Source: an uncultured Mailhella sp. (GTDB taxonomy: Bacteria; Desulfobacterota; Desulfovibrionia; Desulfovibrionales; Desulfovibrionaceae). From it: a stretch of 64,000 bases of DNA. Location of the stretch: positions 62,001-126,000 of the forward strand of contig CAJJMX010000001.1 in the NCBI GenBank assembly GCA_905192935.1, given 5' to 3'. The notes beneath the pieces were generated by a model, which had not been told where the DNA came from, ran no database searches, and saw only the letters and a list, made by a program, of their open reading frames with translations. A program made the position numbers and the translations under genes. This document shows positions 8,749-18,190 of this stretch, in pieces (within the stretch, counting starts at the first letter, position 1; each line of letters begins with the position of its first letter).

Positions 8749-9726
8749 CTAGGCGTTCCTGCCGCGCAGCACGCCCCACGGCTCGGGCAGACCGCGCAAC
8801 CGTCCGTTGCGGAAGTCCGTCGCGCTCATGGTGGCCTTGCCTGCCGGACGAAGATGCGTGATGCGGTAGGCGCCGGAACCGCAGGCCACGAGAAGCGCAT
8901 CGCCGTCCATGCCCACGAGCGTGCCTGGAGCCGCATCCTGCGCGGCTTCCACGGGCTCGCCGGGCTCGATGCGTATCATGACGGGGTCGCGGCCTTCCAT
9001 GTGGAGCACGCTCTTGGCCCCCGGTGCAGGCGTAAGCCCCCGGATGATGTTGTGGATGCTCCTGGAATCCATGGACCAGTCGATGTACTCCTCGTCCACG
9101 GTGATCTTGGCCGCATGGGTGACGAGCTCCTCATTCTGGGGAACAAAGGCCGCCCTGCCCTCGGCTATCATGCCGAGCGCGCCGACCATGAGCTTTGCTC
9201 CGTGTTCGGCCAGAGTGTCGAACAGAATGCCCGCCGTGTCGTCAGGCTCTATGCTCACCGCCTGCTGCAGAAGTATGGGACCGGAATCCAGACCGGCCTC
9301 CATCTTCATGATGGTCACGCCGGAAATGGCATCGCCGTTCATGACGGCGCGCTGTATGGGCGCGGCGCCCCGGTACTGAGGCAGAAGGGAGCCGTGCACG
9401 TTGTACGGTCCAAGCGTGGGAATATCGAGCACGCGCTGCGGCAAAAGCAGGCCGTAGGCCGCCACCACGAGCACGTCGGGCCTGAGGCCCGCCAGCGTCT
9501 CGACGTCGGCATCGTCCCTGAAATTGCGCGGCTGATACACGGGCAGCCCGAGTTCAAGGGCCAGCTCCTTGGTGGCGGAAGCCTTCAGCTTTTTCCCCCG
9601 GCCGGCAGGACGGTCGGGCTGAGTGTAGACCGCCACGACCTCGCCGCCGTCCCAGGCGACCACGGACTTCAGAATGACCGCCGCAAAGTCCGGCGTTCCC
9701 ATGAACACAATGCGCAGTTTCGACAT
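8749..9726 (-). CDS. fmt: Methionyl-tRNA formyltransferase
   Basis: Transfers formyl from 10-formyl-THF to initiator Met-tRNA. The protein is 325 residues. The N terminus LRIVFMGTPDFAA and the formyltransferase core NVHGSLLPQYRGAAPIQ contain the catalytic Asn/His. A smaller C-terminal OB-fold domain follows (about 210-325). The ATG at 9726 is preceded by AGGAGAAATC and gives the family's N terminus; a longer upstream frame exists but has no support. It is functionally paired with def upstream, though a terminator lies between them. Confidence 0.96.
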   Translation of the reverse strand: MSKLRIVFMGTPDFAAVILKSVVAWDGGEVVAVYTQPDRPAGRGKKLKASATKELALELGLPVYQPRNFRDDADVETLAGLRPDVLVVAAYGLLLPQRVLDIPTLGPYNVHGSLLPQYRGAAPIQRAVMNGDAISGVTIMKMEAGLDSGPILLQQAVSIEPDDTAGILFDTLAEHGAKLMVGALGMIAEGRAAFVPQNEELVTHAAKITVDEEYIDWSMDSRSIHNIIRGLTPAPGAKSVLHMEGRDPVMIRIEPGEPVEAAQDAAPGTLVGMDGDALLVACGSGAYRITHLRPAGKATMSATDFRNGRLRGLPEPWGVLRGRNA

Positions 9727-9888
9727 GATTTCTCCTGAAAGAAAGGACTGTACTTTCCTGATGCCACAAACATTTCCGCTTCGAACAAAGCCAAAGCGGC
9801 CCTCTGCATTCGCGCAAACGGTCGTCACACTGTACGGCCTAAGCTCTCCCCCGTCCAGACTCCGCTCCCTTTCACGACGCCGCGCACG

Positions 9889-9914
9889 AAAAAGCCCGGG
9901 CTTGATGCCCGGGC
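9889..9914 (-). terminator. Intrinsic terminator between def and fmt
   Basis: On the minus strand the perfect stem GCCCGGGC/GCCCGGGC with a 5-nt loop is followed by TTTTT. It is 33 bases past the def stop and should end most hisS-aspS-def transcripts, so fmt-rsmB needs its own promoter in the following 160 bases or depends on read-through. Confidence 0.88.
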
Positions 9915-9947
9915 CTGTCTGAACGATGCGGCAGCGCAGCCTTCCGG

Positions 9948-10460
9948 CTACTTTCTGCCCTTTCTGATCTTCTTGTCGTAGAGAGAGCGCTTCAGATAGC
10001 TCAGATAGTCGATGAAGAGCTTGCCGTCGAGATGATCGGTCTCGTGCTGCATGCAGGCTCCGTAGTAGCCTTCGCCTTCGATGTGCACGGGCTTGCCGTC
10101 AAGATCAAGGGCGTCGAGAGCCACGCGGCGGGGACGCTTCACCTTGGCCCGCAGATCGGGCACGGAAAGGCAGCCTTCGTTTTCCTCATGACCTTTCGGA
10201 TCGAGCACGGTGACCACAGGATTGATGAAGACCCGGAAATCCTGAGGCAGATCGGGGTCGTTCTTTTCCTGGGACACGTCGATGATGACCACGCGCTTGA
10301 GCACGCCTATCTGAGGCGCGGCAATGCCCACGCCGCCCACGGTGGTGAGGGTGTCGAGCAGATCCTGTGCAAGGGCACGGATCTCGTCGTTTATCTCGGT
10401 CACAGGTTCGCTCACCTTGGCGAGCGTGGGATCGGGGTACTGAAGAACGGGACGAAGCAT
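9948..10460 (-). CDS. def: Peptide deformylase
   Basis: Metal-dependent hydrolase that removes the N-formyl group from nascent proteins. The 170 residues carry all three signatures: GGVGIAAPQIGV (motif 1), EGCLSVP (motif 2, metal-ligand Cys) and MQHETDHLDG (motif 3, HExxH-type with two His ligands and catalytic Glu). A short basic tail (KKIRKGRK) ends it. It begins three bases after the aspS stop, so it is the last gene of hisS-aspS-def. Confidence 0.97.
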   Translation of the reverse strand: MLRPVLQYPDPTLAKVSEPVTEINDEIRALAQDLLDTLTTVGGVGIAAPQIGVLKRVVIIDVSQEKNDPDLPQDFRVFINPVVTVLDPKGHEENEGCLSVPDLRAKVKRPRRVALDALDLDGKPVHIEGEGYYGACMQHETDHLDGKLFIDYLSYLKRSLYDKKIRKGRK

Positions 10461-10463
10461 GAT

Positions 10464-12323
10464 TTACTCCGCGGAATTGCTGGGAGCGGGAGCCGCCTTT
10501 TCACGCAGTCGGATGCCCAGTTCACGCAACTGCTTGTTGTCCACGGGGGACGGGGCTTCGGTAAGCAGGCAGGCGGCCTTCTGGTTCTTGGGGAACGCGA
10601 TGACGTCGCGGATGGAAGACGCACCCGTCAGCAGCATGGCCACGCGGTCGAGGCCGAAGGCTATGCCGCCGTGAGGCGGAGTGCCGTAGTCCAGAGCCTG
10701 GATGAAATAGCCGAACTGCGCCTTGGCGGATTCTTCGGTGAAGCCGAGGCCTTCGAACATGCGGGTCTGGTCTGCGGGATTGTGGATACGGATGGAGCCG
10801 CCGCCGATTTCGTTGCCGTTCAGCACCATGTCGTAGGCGCGGGCCTTGGCGCGGGCGGGATCGGTGAGCATGATGTCGTAGCTCTCGTCCTGCGCGGCGG
10901 TGAAGGGATGATGGCAGGCCACCCAGCGATGTTCCTCCTCGCTGTATTCAAAGAGCGGGAAGTCCGTCACCCAGAGCAGATTCCAGGTATTTTCAGGAAT
11001 GAGCCCGAGCTTGTTGCCGAGCTTCACGCGCAGGCTGCCGAGAGCGTTGTTCACCAGACCGGGTTCGCCCGCCTGGAAGAACACGATATCGCCCACTTCA
11101 AGGCCGCAGGCTTCCGCAATGCCCGCTCTTTCCTTGTCGGAAAGGAACTTGGCGATGGGAGACTGCCACTCGTTCTCATGGATCTTGATCCAGGCCAGCC
11201 CCTGAGCGCCGAAGCCCTTCACGAAATCGGTAAGTTCGTCGATTTCCTTGCGGGTCATGGTGACGCCGCCGGGCACGCGCAGGGCCTTCACCAGCCTGGC
11301 GCCGGCAAAGAGCTTGAAGGCGGAACCGTGCACGATCTCGGTCACGTCCTTGAGCTTGAGATCGAAACGGGTGTCGGGCTTGTCGGAGCCGTAGTCACGC
11401 ATGGCTTCGTCGTAGGGCATGCGCTTGAGGGGCAGTTCAATGTCGATGCCGAGAGCTTCCTTGAACACGCGGGCAATGAGGCCTTCGGCCATGCTCATCA
11501 CCTGATCTTCGTTCACGAAGCTCATTTCGATGTCCACCTGCGTGAACTCGGGCTGACGGTCGGCACGCAGATCCTCGTCGCGGAAGCAGCGGGCCACCTG
11601 ATAGTAGCGGTCCACACCGCTCATCATGAGCATCTGCTTGAACTGCTGAGGAGACTGGGGCAGCGCATAGAATTCACCGGGAGACAGGCGGCTCGGCACA
11701 AGGAAGTCGCGCGCGCCCTCGGGGGTGGACTTGGTGAGATACGGCGTTTCGACTTCAAGGAAGTCGAGATCGTTCAGATAGTTGCGGCAGGCCTTCACGA
11801 TGTTGTGACGCACGCGCAGGTTATGCGCCATGACGGGACGGCGAAGGTCGAGATAGCGATACTGCAGACGCACGGATTCGGAGCAGTCGGTACGATCTTC
11901 CACCTGGAAGGGCGGCGTCTTGGCGGTGTTGAGCAGCTTCCACTCGAGCACCACCACTTCGATCTCGCCGGTGTGCAGATTGGGATTGGTCATGCCTTCG
12001 GGACGGGGACGGACGCGACCCTTGATGGCGATGACGTATTCGCTGCGCAGAATGTGGGCGTCACGATGGGCCTCGGGGGCCACTTCGGGGCTGAACACCA
12101 CCTGAGTGAGGCCGTCGCGGTCGCGCAGGTCCACGAAGATGAGGCCGCCGTGATCGCGGCGGTACTGCACCCAGCCCATGAGGCAGACGGTCTTACCGTT
12201 GTCGGCAATGGTCAGGTCGTTGCAGTGATGGGTGCGCTGCCAGTCGCCCAGCGGCTTGATGTATCGGGCGTGTTCCTTCTGGACGTCCACGACGGTCTTT
12301 TCGTTGTCTTCAAACTGGCTCAT
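10464..12323 (-). CDS. aspS: Aspartyl-tRNA synthetase (bacterial type)
   Basis: Class II aminoacyl-tRNA synthetase of about 619 residues, the long bacterial form. An N-terminal OB-fold anticodon-binding domain includes MGWVQYRRDHGGLIFVDLRD. Motif 2 is FRDEDLRADRQPEFTQVD, a GAD insertion domain lies in the middle, and motif 3 is GLDRVAMLLTG. I chose the second ATG (12323), because AGAGGA lies six bases before it and directly abuts the first ATG at 12329. It starts 12 bases after hisS and is followed by def after three bases. Whether it also charges tRNA-Asn cannot be told from the sequence. Confidence 0.96.
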   Translation of the reverse strand: MSQFEDNEKTVVDVQKEHARYIKPLGDWQRTHHCNDLTIADNGKTVCLMGWVQYRRDHGGLIFVDLRDRDGLTQVVFSPEVAPEAHRDAHILRSEYVIAIKGRVRPRPEGMTNPNLHTGEIEVVVLEWKLLNTAKTPPFQVEDRTDCSESVRLQYRYLDLRRPVMAHNLRVRHNIVKACRNYLNDLDFLEVETPYLTKSTPEGARDFLVPSRLSPGEFYALPQSPQQFKQMLMMSGVDRYYQVARCFRDEDLRADRQPEFTQVDIEMSFVNEDQVMSMAEGLIARVFKEALGIDIELPLKRMPYDEAMRDYGSDKPDTRFDLKLKDVTEIVHGSAFKLFAGARLVKALRVPGGVTMTRKEIDELTDFVKGFGAQGLAWIKIHENEWQSPIAKFLSDKERAGIAEACGLEVGDIVFFQAGEPGLVNNALGSLRVKLGNKLGLIPENTWNLLWVTDFPLFEYSEEEHRWVACHHPFTAAQDESYDIMLTDPARAKARAYDMVLNGNEIGGGSIRIHNPADQTRMFEGLGFTEESAKAQFGYFIQALDYGTPPHGGIAFGLDRVAMLLTGASSIRDVIAFPKNQKAACLLTEAPSPVDNKQLRELGIRLREKAAPAPSNSAE

Positions 12324-12335
12324 GACCATTCCTCT

Positions 12336-13592
12336 TTATTGTTCGGCGTTCAGGCTGGCGGCCACATCGGCGCAGGGCACCTCACGCTGCTCGCCAGACT
12401 CCATGTTTTTGATGATGACGCTGCCGGAGGCCAGTTCGTTGGTCCCCATGATGAGCGTGAAGCGCGCACCGGACTTGCCGGCCTGGCGCATGGTGGACTT
12501 CATGCTGCGGCTCTCATAGCTCATGGTGCCGGAAAAGCCTTCGCGGCGCAGATCCTGTGCCAGAGCAAAGGCGGCGTCGCGGCAGGAGTCGTCGAGCACG
12601 GCCACATAAAAATCGGGATGGATCTCGGGAAGTTCCCGGCCTTCCAGCAGAAGGGCCAGGCGTTCCATGCCGCAGGCAAAGCCTATGCCGGGAACGGAAG
12701 GACCGCCGAGCTGCTCCACCAGTCCGTCGTAGCGGCCGCCGCCGGCCACGGAGCCCTGAGAGCCGATTTCGTTGGAAACCACTTCCCAGGTGGTGCGGGT
12801 GTAGTAGTCCAGACCGCGCACCAGACGATGATTGATCTCGTAGGGAACCTTTTCCGCATCGAGATGACGCAGCACGGCCTCGAAATGGGCGCGGCAGTCG
12901 GGGCACTCGTTTTCCAGGATCACGGGAGCGTCGGCCGTAAGAGCCTTGCAGTCGGGCACCTTGCAGTCCAGCACGCGCAGGGGGTTGGTTTCCATGCGGC
13001 GACGGCAGTCCTCGCAGAGCTTCGACTGATCGAGGGAGGCCAGCCAGTCGTGAAGCTTCTGACGATACGTGGGACGGCAGGAGGAACAGCCGAGGGAATT
13101 GATCTGAAGCGTCAGATTCTTCAGTCCGAGCCTGCCGAGAAATTCCATCATCATGCAGATGATTTCCGCGTCGGCCTCGGGCTCTCTCGGGCCGAGACAT
13201 TCGCAGTTGATCTGATGGAACTGACGCATGCGGCCCTTCTGGGGACGTTCATGCCGGAACATCGGGCCGATGGTGAAAAATCTGCTCACGGATTCGCGGG
13301 CATAGATGCCGCTTTCAATGTAGGCGCGCATGACGCCGGCCGTGGCTTCGGGACGCAGGGACATGGAACGTCCCTTGCTGTCGGGAATGCAGTACATCTC
13401 CTTCTGCACCACGTCGGTTTCCGTACCGATGCCGCGGCAGAAAAGATCGGTGTACTCCATGAGCGGAGTACGAAGTTCGCCAAAGCCGTAGCGGGGAAAC
13501 ACCTCGCGGGCGGTGGCCTCCATCATCTCAAAAAGACGGCTCTGCGCCGGAAACTGGTCGGCAAAGCCCTTGATAGCCTGAATCTGTGCCAT
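12336..13592 (-). CDS. hisS: Histidyl-tRNA synthetase
   Basis: Class II synthetase, 418 residues. N-terminal catalytic core: motif 2 region FRHERPQKGRMRQFHQ and histidine-specific LVRGLDYYTRT. The insertion domain is Cys-rich (CSSCRP, CEDCRRR, CKVPDC and CPDCRAHF, about residues 168-260), suggesting a metal-binding knuckle of the kind seen in some bacterial HisRS. A C-terminal alpha/beta anticodon-binding domain follows. GGAG precedes ATG 13592 by seven bases. It is first in the hisS-aspS-def operon and is separated from the autotransporter gene by a terminator. Confidence 0.96.
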   Translation of the reverse strand: MAQIQAIKGFADQFPAQSRLFEMMEATAREVFPRYGFGELRTPLMEYTDLFCRGIGTETDVVQKEMYCIPDSKGRSMSLRPEATAGVMRAYIESGIYARESVSRFFTIGPMFRHERPQKGRMRQFHQINCECLGPREPEADAEIICMMMEFLGRLGLKNLTLQINSLGCSSCRPTYRQKLHDWLASLDQSKLCEDCRRRMETNPLRVLDCKVPDCKALTADAPVILENECPDCRAHFEAVLRHLDAEKVPYEINHRLVRGLDYYTRTTWEVVSNEIGSQGSVAGGGRYDGLVEQLGGPSVPGIGFACGMERLALLLEGRELPEIHPDFYVAVLDDSCRDAAFALAQDLRREGFSGTMSYESRSMKSTMRQAGKSGARFTLIMGTNELASGSVIIKNMESGEQREVPCADVAASLNAEQ

Positions 13593-13671
13593 GAACGGAC
13601 TCCAGCAAAGTAGAAATAACGCATGAGGATAGGGCCTTTTCTCCTCATTGTCAAAGACTCTGCCCCAGCCG

Positions 13672-13705
13672 AAAAAGGAAGGCCGGCTCCGTCAGGAACC
13701 GGCCC
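13672..13705 (-). terminator. Intrinsic terminator of the autotransporter gene
   Basis: On the minus strand the arms GGCCGGTTCC and GGAGCCGGCC pair with one mismatch around a short loop, followed by TTCCTTTTT. It is about 25 bases after the autotransporter stop and insulates hisS. Confidence 0.85.
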
Positions 13706-13729
13706 TCGCGTCAGAAGTTCATGCGGGAA

Positions 13730-16700
13730 TTAGAACTTGAACTGCAGACCGACCATGATCTGGTTGTTGTCGTAGTTCTCTCTCTTTTCCAGGCCGTAGC
13801 GGGCGAACATCTCGAAGTTGTCGCCTATGCCCGTGCTCACGCCGGCGGTGACGCGCAGAGCGTCGCGGCCCACGTCGACGCCGTGGGCGGACAGTCTGGT
13901 GGCCGTGCCGTAGCTCGTGCGGGCCACGGGATCGAAGTCGCTCAGATCGCGCGCGTAGGCGACGCCGATTTCAGGAGTGACCGTGAAGTTGTCACCGGTG
14001 AAGGTATGCTTCAAGGTCACGCCGACAGGCAGGGTCACCACGTCGTCGTGGAGGCTGTCCACATGGCGGTCGAGAGCGCCGTGCTCGGTGTAGCCGTCCT
14101 GATGGGCATAGAAGTATTCCAGACCCAGATAGGGAACGAGCGTGGTCGCACCGTCATTGAAGCTCAGATGATAGCTGGCCAGCGCGGACGCCATGAAGGA
14201 ATCCGTATCATAGGATGCGGAATTGCTTCCGACCATGCCGGGCAGGCTGATCCGGCTCACGATGTCGTTGCTGGTGCGGCCGTAGGCCACGTTCAGATCC
14301 AGGAAGAACGGCGTGAAGTCGATGGTGGAATACACACCGGCAAGGAAGGTGTTGCCGTCGTTCTTGCTCTGCGCATCGTTGGTCTGAGCCTTGCTGTGCA
14401 CGCCGCCGATGGCCGCGCCGAGACGCACCCTGTCACCGAGCTGTCTGTCGTAACCGGCGACCACGCCGCCGGCGCTGATGTCGAAGCCCTGGATGCCCTT
14501 GCTGCCGTTCACGTTGGCCCAGTTGCCGATGCCGTTCACCCACAGTCTGTTGCCGTGGTCGAGATCAAGCTTGTTCAGGCCGGTGCCGAGCGTGCTGCCC
14601 GCCGCATTGAGCTGACCGCGGAACATGTCCATGGTGTTGCGTGCGGCGTACATGGCGGTGAGCGCGTTTTCGTTGGCTATCTGACGGAGAGAGTCGACGA
14701 TTTCCTGCGGTTCATTGGAATTGAACACCAGGCCCAGGGGCGCAGCGACAGAGCTCGCCGAATCAAGCGCAAGCGCACGGAAGCTCTGCGCGTTGTCGAG
14801 GATGTTGCGGTTGCCGGTAAGGGCGGCCAGCGCGGTCCTCGTATCCTTGACGTTCAGGGACAGTCTGGCAGCGGTGTCGCCGATCTTGTTGATGTTGTAG
14901 GAATAGAACACGTTGTCGCCGGAAACGTCACCCATGTTCACGCTGCCGGCCGCAGATTCCACAAAGCCTTCAGCCACGTAGGTCCCGGCATCCAGAAGGG
15001 CCGCATCCTCGAAGGAGAACTTCGTGCCGCTGCCGATGGTGATGTCGGTGCCGTCTATGGTGTTGTAGATGCCGCCGATGTTGCTGCCCACGGCAAGCGC
15101 CGTGCCGGACGCGGGCTGCGTCACGGCAAAGTTGAGGGCCGCGTTGTCGATGTTGATGGCGCCGGTGGCGGTGACGTAGGGAGAATATTCCAGACTGTCG
15201 CCCTTGATGGCGCCGATGTAGGAGCGCTCACCCACATTGATGGTGCCGCCGGTGATGTTGAGGGTGCCGGTATTGCTGGTAAGGGCGCTGTCGCCTTCCA
15301 TGGTCACCGTGCCGCCTTCAATGTCCACGACGGTGGCGTAGGTCTGGGCGTTGTACAGGTTGAGCGCACCGCTCTTCATGACCAGAGGCAGCGTCCACAT
15401 GGAGGCGCTGTCGAGGCCGTTGCGGTTGATGGCGTCGCTCGTGATGATGTTCAGCGTACCGCCGTCGATGACGCTGTTCATGCTGCCGGAGGTCAGCGTG
15501 GAGCGGTACTGACCGTCGAGCGTCAGGGTGCCGCTGTTCAGATACAGCGTGCCGGGCGCGGCCTTGGCCGTGGACGAGGCAAAGCCGATCATGCCTTCGC
15601 TGTAATAGATCTCAGGACCGGCCGTGCCCTTCTCGCCGATGATGATGTCGCCGTCGGTCTTGAAGTTCAGATACTTGCCGAGCGTCCAGCGGTCACGGTT
15701 GAGACGTCCGCGATTGTCGTACTGCAGCGCGGAGGGACCGTCTTCCGTGTAGCCGATGCTTCTGATGGTACCGCTCTTGATGATGATGCCTTCCTTGCCT
15801 TCCAGCGTGGTGGCTCCTCCGCCGCCCTGGGCGATGAGCGTACCGCCGTCCCAGTTCAGGGTGCCCTGAGCACTCATGGAAGACTGGTTCGACGTATTGA
15901 AATCAAAGGTGCCGCCGGTCACATTGAGGTCACCCGCCGCAGAAAAGTCCCAGGCCTTCTGGTTCACGGCCACCTTGATGTTCTCGGCGGCATGCAGGGC
16001 CGTGAGCACTTCTTCCTTGGTGGGCAGATAGTCGGGATCGTGGGCGGGGGCAAAGGCTTCCTTGATCTTGGCCTCGTCTCCGGTAGCGAAGACGGCTTCC
16101 ACACTCTCGTCGGTGTGGAGCTGATACACCCCGTTCACCTCGTTGTTCGCGTCGTACAGACGGATGTTGTCGTCACGGGCGATTTCCACGCCGGCAGCGT
16201 AGTTGACGGGATTTTCCGTGCGGAACGTTCCGCCGGAGATGTTGATGTCGCCGGAGGTGTCGGCCGTCACGCCGGTCTGACCGGAAGAAGCGAAGGACGC
16301 GGTGACGGAATTGACGCCGTCGGCCTTGCGCACGAAGTCGCCGCCGCTGATGTTCAGCGCGTAGGAGCCGCCGAAGGACACCTTTTCCTGCTTGCTGTCG
16401 TCGTATTTGTCGAAGTTGAAGGTGCCGCCGTTGATGTCGAGGCTGGTCTTGTTGTAGTTGTCGTTGTCCAGATAGGCAGCTTCGGTGATGACGGAAGCCT
16501 GACCGTTGCCAAAGAAATTGAAGGTGCCGCCGTTCACCGTGACGGAAGCGCCGTCGGTATTGCGGCCGCCGAAGTAGCCGCCGTTCACCATGTTGTAGGT
16601 ACCGCCGTTGATGGTGAGACCGGCCTTGTTGTTGCCGAAGTTGGCCAAGCTGTACATCGTGAAGGTACCGCCGTTGAACACGGCCTCCTTGCCTTCAAGA

Positions 16701-17818
16701 TTGATGTAGTTGGCGCTGGCATAAGGACTGTCGGCACTGCCCAGCACAAAGTTGCCGCCGTTCACCTCCACTTCGCTTTCACTGAGGTCAAGGGAGGCGA
16801 ACACGCCGCGCTTGTCCTGCTTATTGGCCGCTTCGTCTCTGACGACGGTCTGACCGTTCACCTTGTCGAAGGTCTGCCAGCCCGCGTAGGGGCTGTAGTT
16901 CTGAATATTGAAATTGCCGTCATTGATGACGACCTTGCCCTCTTCCGAGCCCATGTGCACGCGGGCCGTGAGAATGTCGAAGTCGCCGCCGTTCACGACA
17001 ACGTTCTTCTTGCCCTGGAAGCTGGCCAGAGAAGGCGCGTCGTAGTTGCTGCGCACGGGGTTGCCCACGGGCTGCCCTTCAAAGGTATACTGACCGCCCG
17101 TGACCGTGAGCGTGCCCTCGGAGTCGAAGCGCAGGGCCGCCTTGGCCTCGTTCTTGATGGGGAAGGCGATGCCCGCCGCACGGAAATCGCCGTCGGCAAT
17201 GGTCATGTCGCTGCCGCTTCTGAAATCGAGACGCGATCCTTCCCAGCTCTTTTCAATATCGGCCTGCGCAGGACCGTCCGCACCGTAGCGGGGCGCACCC
17301 ACATTGACGGCCACGTCGTTGATGGTCATGGAGCCGCCGGCGCTCACGGTCTGAACGCCGGGCACAAGGTCAGGATTGTCGTCGGGAATGAAGGTATTCT
17401 TGGTCCCGGGCACGACTTCAGGAACACGGGAGTTCTCCTGCGTCATCTTCAGCGCGCCGCTTATCTTGGTGCCGCTTGCAAGCACGGATATGTCGCCGCC
17501 GTCAATGGTCACGTCACCGGTGCTGGAAATAGTCGCGGACGTATCGTTCAGGCTGCCGAGCACCAGATCACCGGAATCAAAAACCAGGTTCTTGTCCGAA
17601 GCATAGGTGCCCTCTTCCAGCGTTCCTCCGCTGATGACCACGCTGCTGCCCGAATCCTCGACGGTAAGCGCCGCGTGCGCCGTGCCGGCAAACAGAGAGA
17701 CGGCGACAGCGCAGGCAACCGCCGGAACGGCGCTCCGCATGTTAAGGGTGAAACACTTTTTCAGTACCGCTCTGTACCTGTTCAACAGGTTCCCCATGGC
17801 GCCCTGAGTCTGTGTCAT
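13730..17818 (-). CDS. Large beta-helix autotransporter (type Va secretion)
   Basis: Surface protein of 1362 residues that should export its own passenger. A long N-terminal segment with a basic region and hydrophobic core ends near residue 48 (GTAHA), an extended signal peptide. The passenger (about 50-1080) is built from many roughly 20-25-residue units ending in turns such as VTVNGGTFNFF, DINGGTFNFD and LNVTGGTFDFN, as in right-handed beta-helices. The last 275 residues are an autotransporter beta-barrel beginning near RLWVNGIGNW and ending in the outer-membrane-protein signature QFKF with terminal Phe. I see no protease triad or cleavage motif, so adhesion is a likelier role than enzymatic activity. 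The ribosome site AGGAGGAG precedes the ATG. Its upstream DNA is exceptionally AT-rich. Confidence 0.93.
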   Translation of the reverse strand: MTQTQGAMGNLLNRYRAVLKKCFTLNMRSAVPAVACAVAVSLFAGTAHAALTVEDSGSSVVISGGTLEEGTYASDKNLVFDSGDLVLGSLNDTSATISSTGDVTIDGGDISVLASGTKISGALKMTQENSRVPEVVPGTKNTFIPDDNPDLVPGVQTVSAGGSMTINDVAVNVGAPRYGADGPAQADIEKSWEGSRLDFRSGSDMTIADGDFRAAGIAFPIKNEAKAALRFDSEGTLTVTGGQYTFEGQPVGNPVRSNYDAPSLASFQGKKNVVVNGGDFDILTARVHMGSEEGKVVINDGNFNIQNYSPYAGWQTFDKVNGQTVVRDEAANKQDKRGVFASLDLSESEVEVNGGNFVLGSADSPYASANYINLEGKEAVFNGGTFTMYSLANFGNNKAGLTINGGTYNMVNGGYFGGRNTDGASVTVNGGTFNFFGNGQASVITEAAYLDNDNYNKTSLDINGGTFNFDKYDDSKQEKVSFGGSYALNISGGDFVRKADGVNSVTASFASSGQTGVTADTSGDINISGGTFRTENPVNYAAGVEIARDDNIRLYDANNEVNGVYQLHTDESVEAVFATGDEAKIKEAFAPAHDPDYLPTKEEVLTALHAAENIKVAVNQKAWDFSAAGDLNVTGGTFDFNTSNQSSMSAQGTLNWDGGTLIAQGGGGATTLEGKEGIIIKSGTIRSIGYTEDGPSALQYDNRGRLNRDRWTLGKYLNFKTDGDIIIGEKGTAGPEIYYSEGMIGFASSTAKAAPGTLYLNSGTLTLDGQYRSTLTSGSMNSVIDGGTLNIITSDAINRNGLDSASMWTLPLVMKSGALNLYNAQTYATVVDIEGGTVTMEGDSALTSNTGTLNITGGTINVGERSYIGAIKGDSLEYSPYVTATGAINIDNAALNFAVTQPASGTALAVGSNIGGIYNTIDGTDITIGSGTKFSFEDAALLDAGTYVAEGFVESAAGSVNMGDVSGDNVFYSYNINKIGDTAARLSLNVKDTRTALAALTGNRNILDNAQSFRALALDSASSVAAPLGLVFNSNEPQEIVDSLRQIANENALTAMYAARNTMDMFRGQLNAAGSTLGTGLNKLDLDHGNRLWVNGIGNWANVNGSKGIQGFDISAGGVVAGYDRQLGDRVRLGAAIGGVHSKAQTNDAQSKNDGNTFLAGVYSTIDFTPFFLDLNVAYGRTSNDIVSRISLPGMVGSNSASYDTDSFMASALASYHLSFNDGATTLVPYLGLEYFYAHQDGYTEHGALDRHVDSLHDDVVTLPVGVTLKHTFTGDNFTVTPEIGVAYARDLSDFDPVARTSYGTATRLSAHGVDVGRDALRVTAGVSTGIGDNFEMFARYGLEKRENYDNNQIMVGLQFKF

Positions 17819-17879
17819 ACTCTCCTCCTCTTCTCAGCCAAATGTTTAATTTTTCCCAAACCTTCCTCAGGGCAATAAC

Positions 17880-18190
17880 ACACCGGTAAATTATATGCAA
17901 CAAACCTAAAAAAAATTTTTCTTACCCCATTACTACATAAAAATATTTTTCTCTTTTTATTTTGATACATGTTTTTTTTATTTATTTACAAAATTATTAT
18001 ATTATTTTAGTTTTTAAAAATATCATTATATAAATATTTTTTATGTTTATATAATGACATTTAAAAACATTTGTTTTCTTTATAAGCTGTTTTTAAATAT
18101 TTATAACTTTTTGTTTACAAAAAAATTTATATTTTTTTATTGTAAAATAACAAAATTATTCTTTACTTAGTTATTTTTTTCACACATATA
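17880..18190 (-). promoter_or_regulatory. Very AT-rich upstream region of the autotransporter gene
   Basis: About 310 bases made almost wholly of A/T runs, in sharp contrast to the GC-rich surroundings. It lies 60 bases upstream of the autotransporter start. So many A/T hexamers occur that no single -35/-10 pair can be chosen. Such a segment suits curved or H-NS-like-silenced promoter DNA and is typical of horizontally acquired or phase-controlled surface genes; that reading is inference. Confidence 0.55.

Noticed and set aside
9727..9828. A 34-residue N-terminal extension of Fmt
   Set aside because: The conserved Fmt start (LRIVFMGTPDF) follows ATG 9726, which has its own AGGAG; the extension is not family-like.
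10032..17878. Very long plus-strand frames (1193 and 1385 codons) opposite def-aspS-hisS and the autotransporter gene
   Set aside because: Same codon-register effect; the minus-strand genes carry clear family motifs and ribosome sites, the plus-strand frames do not.
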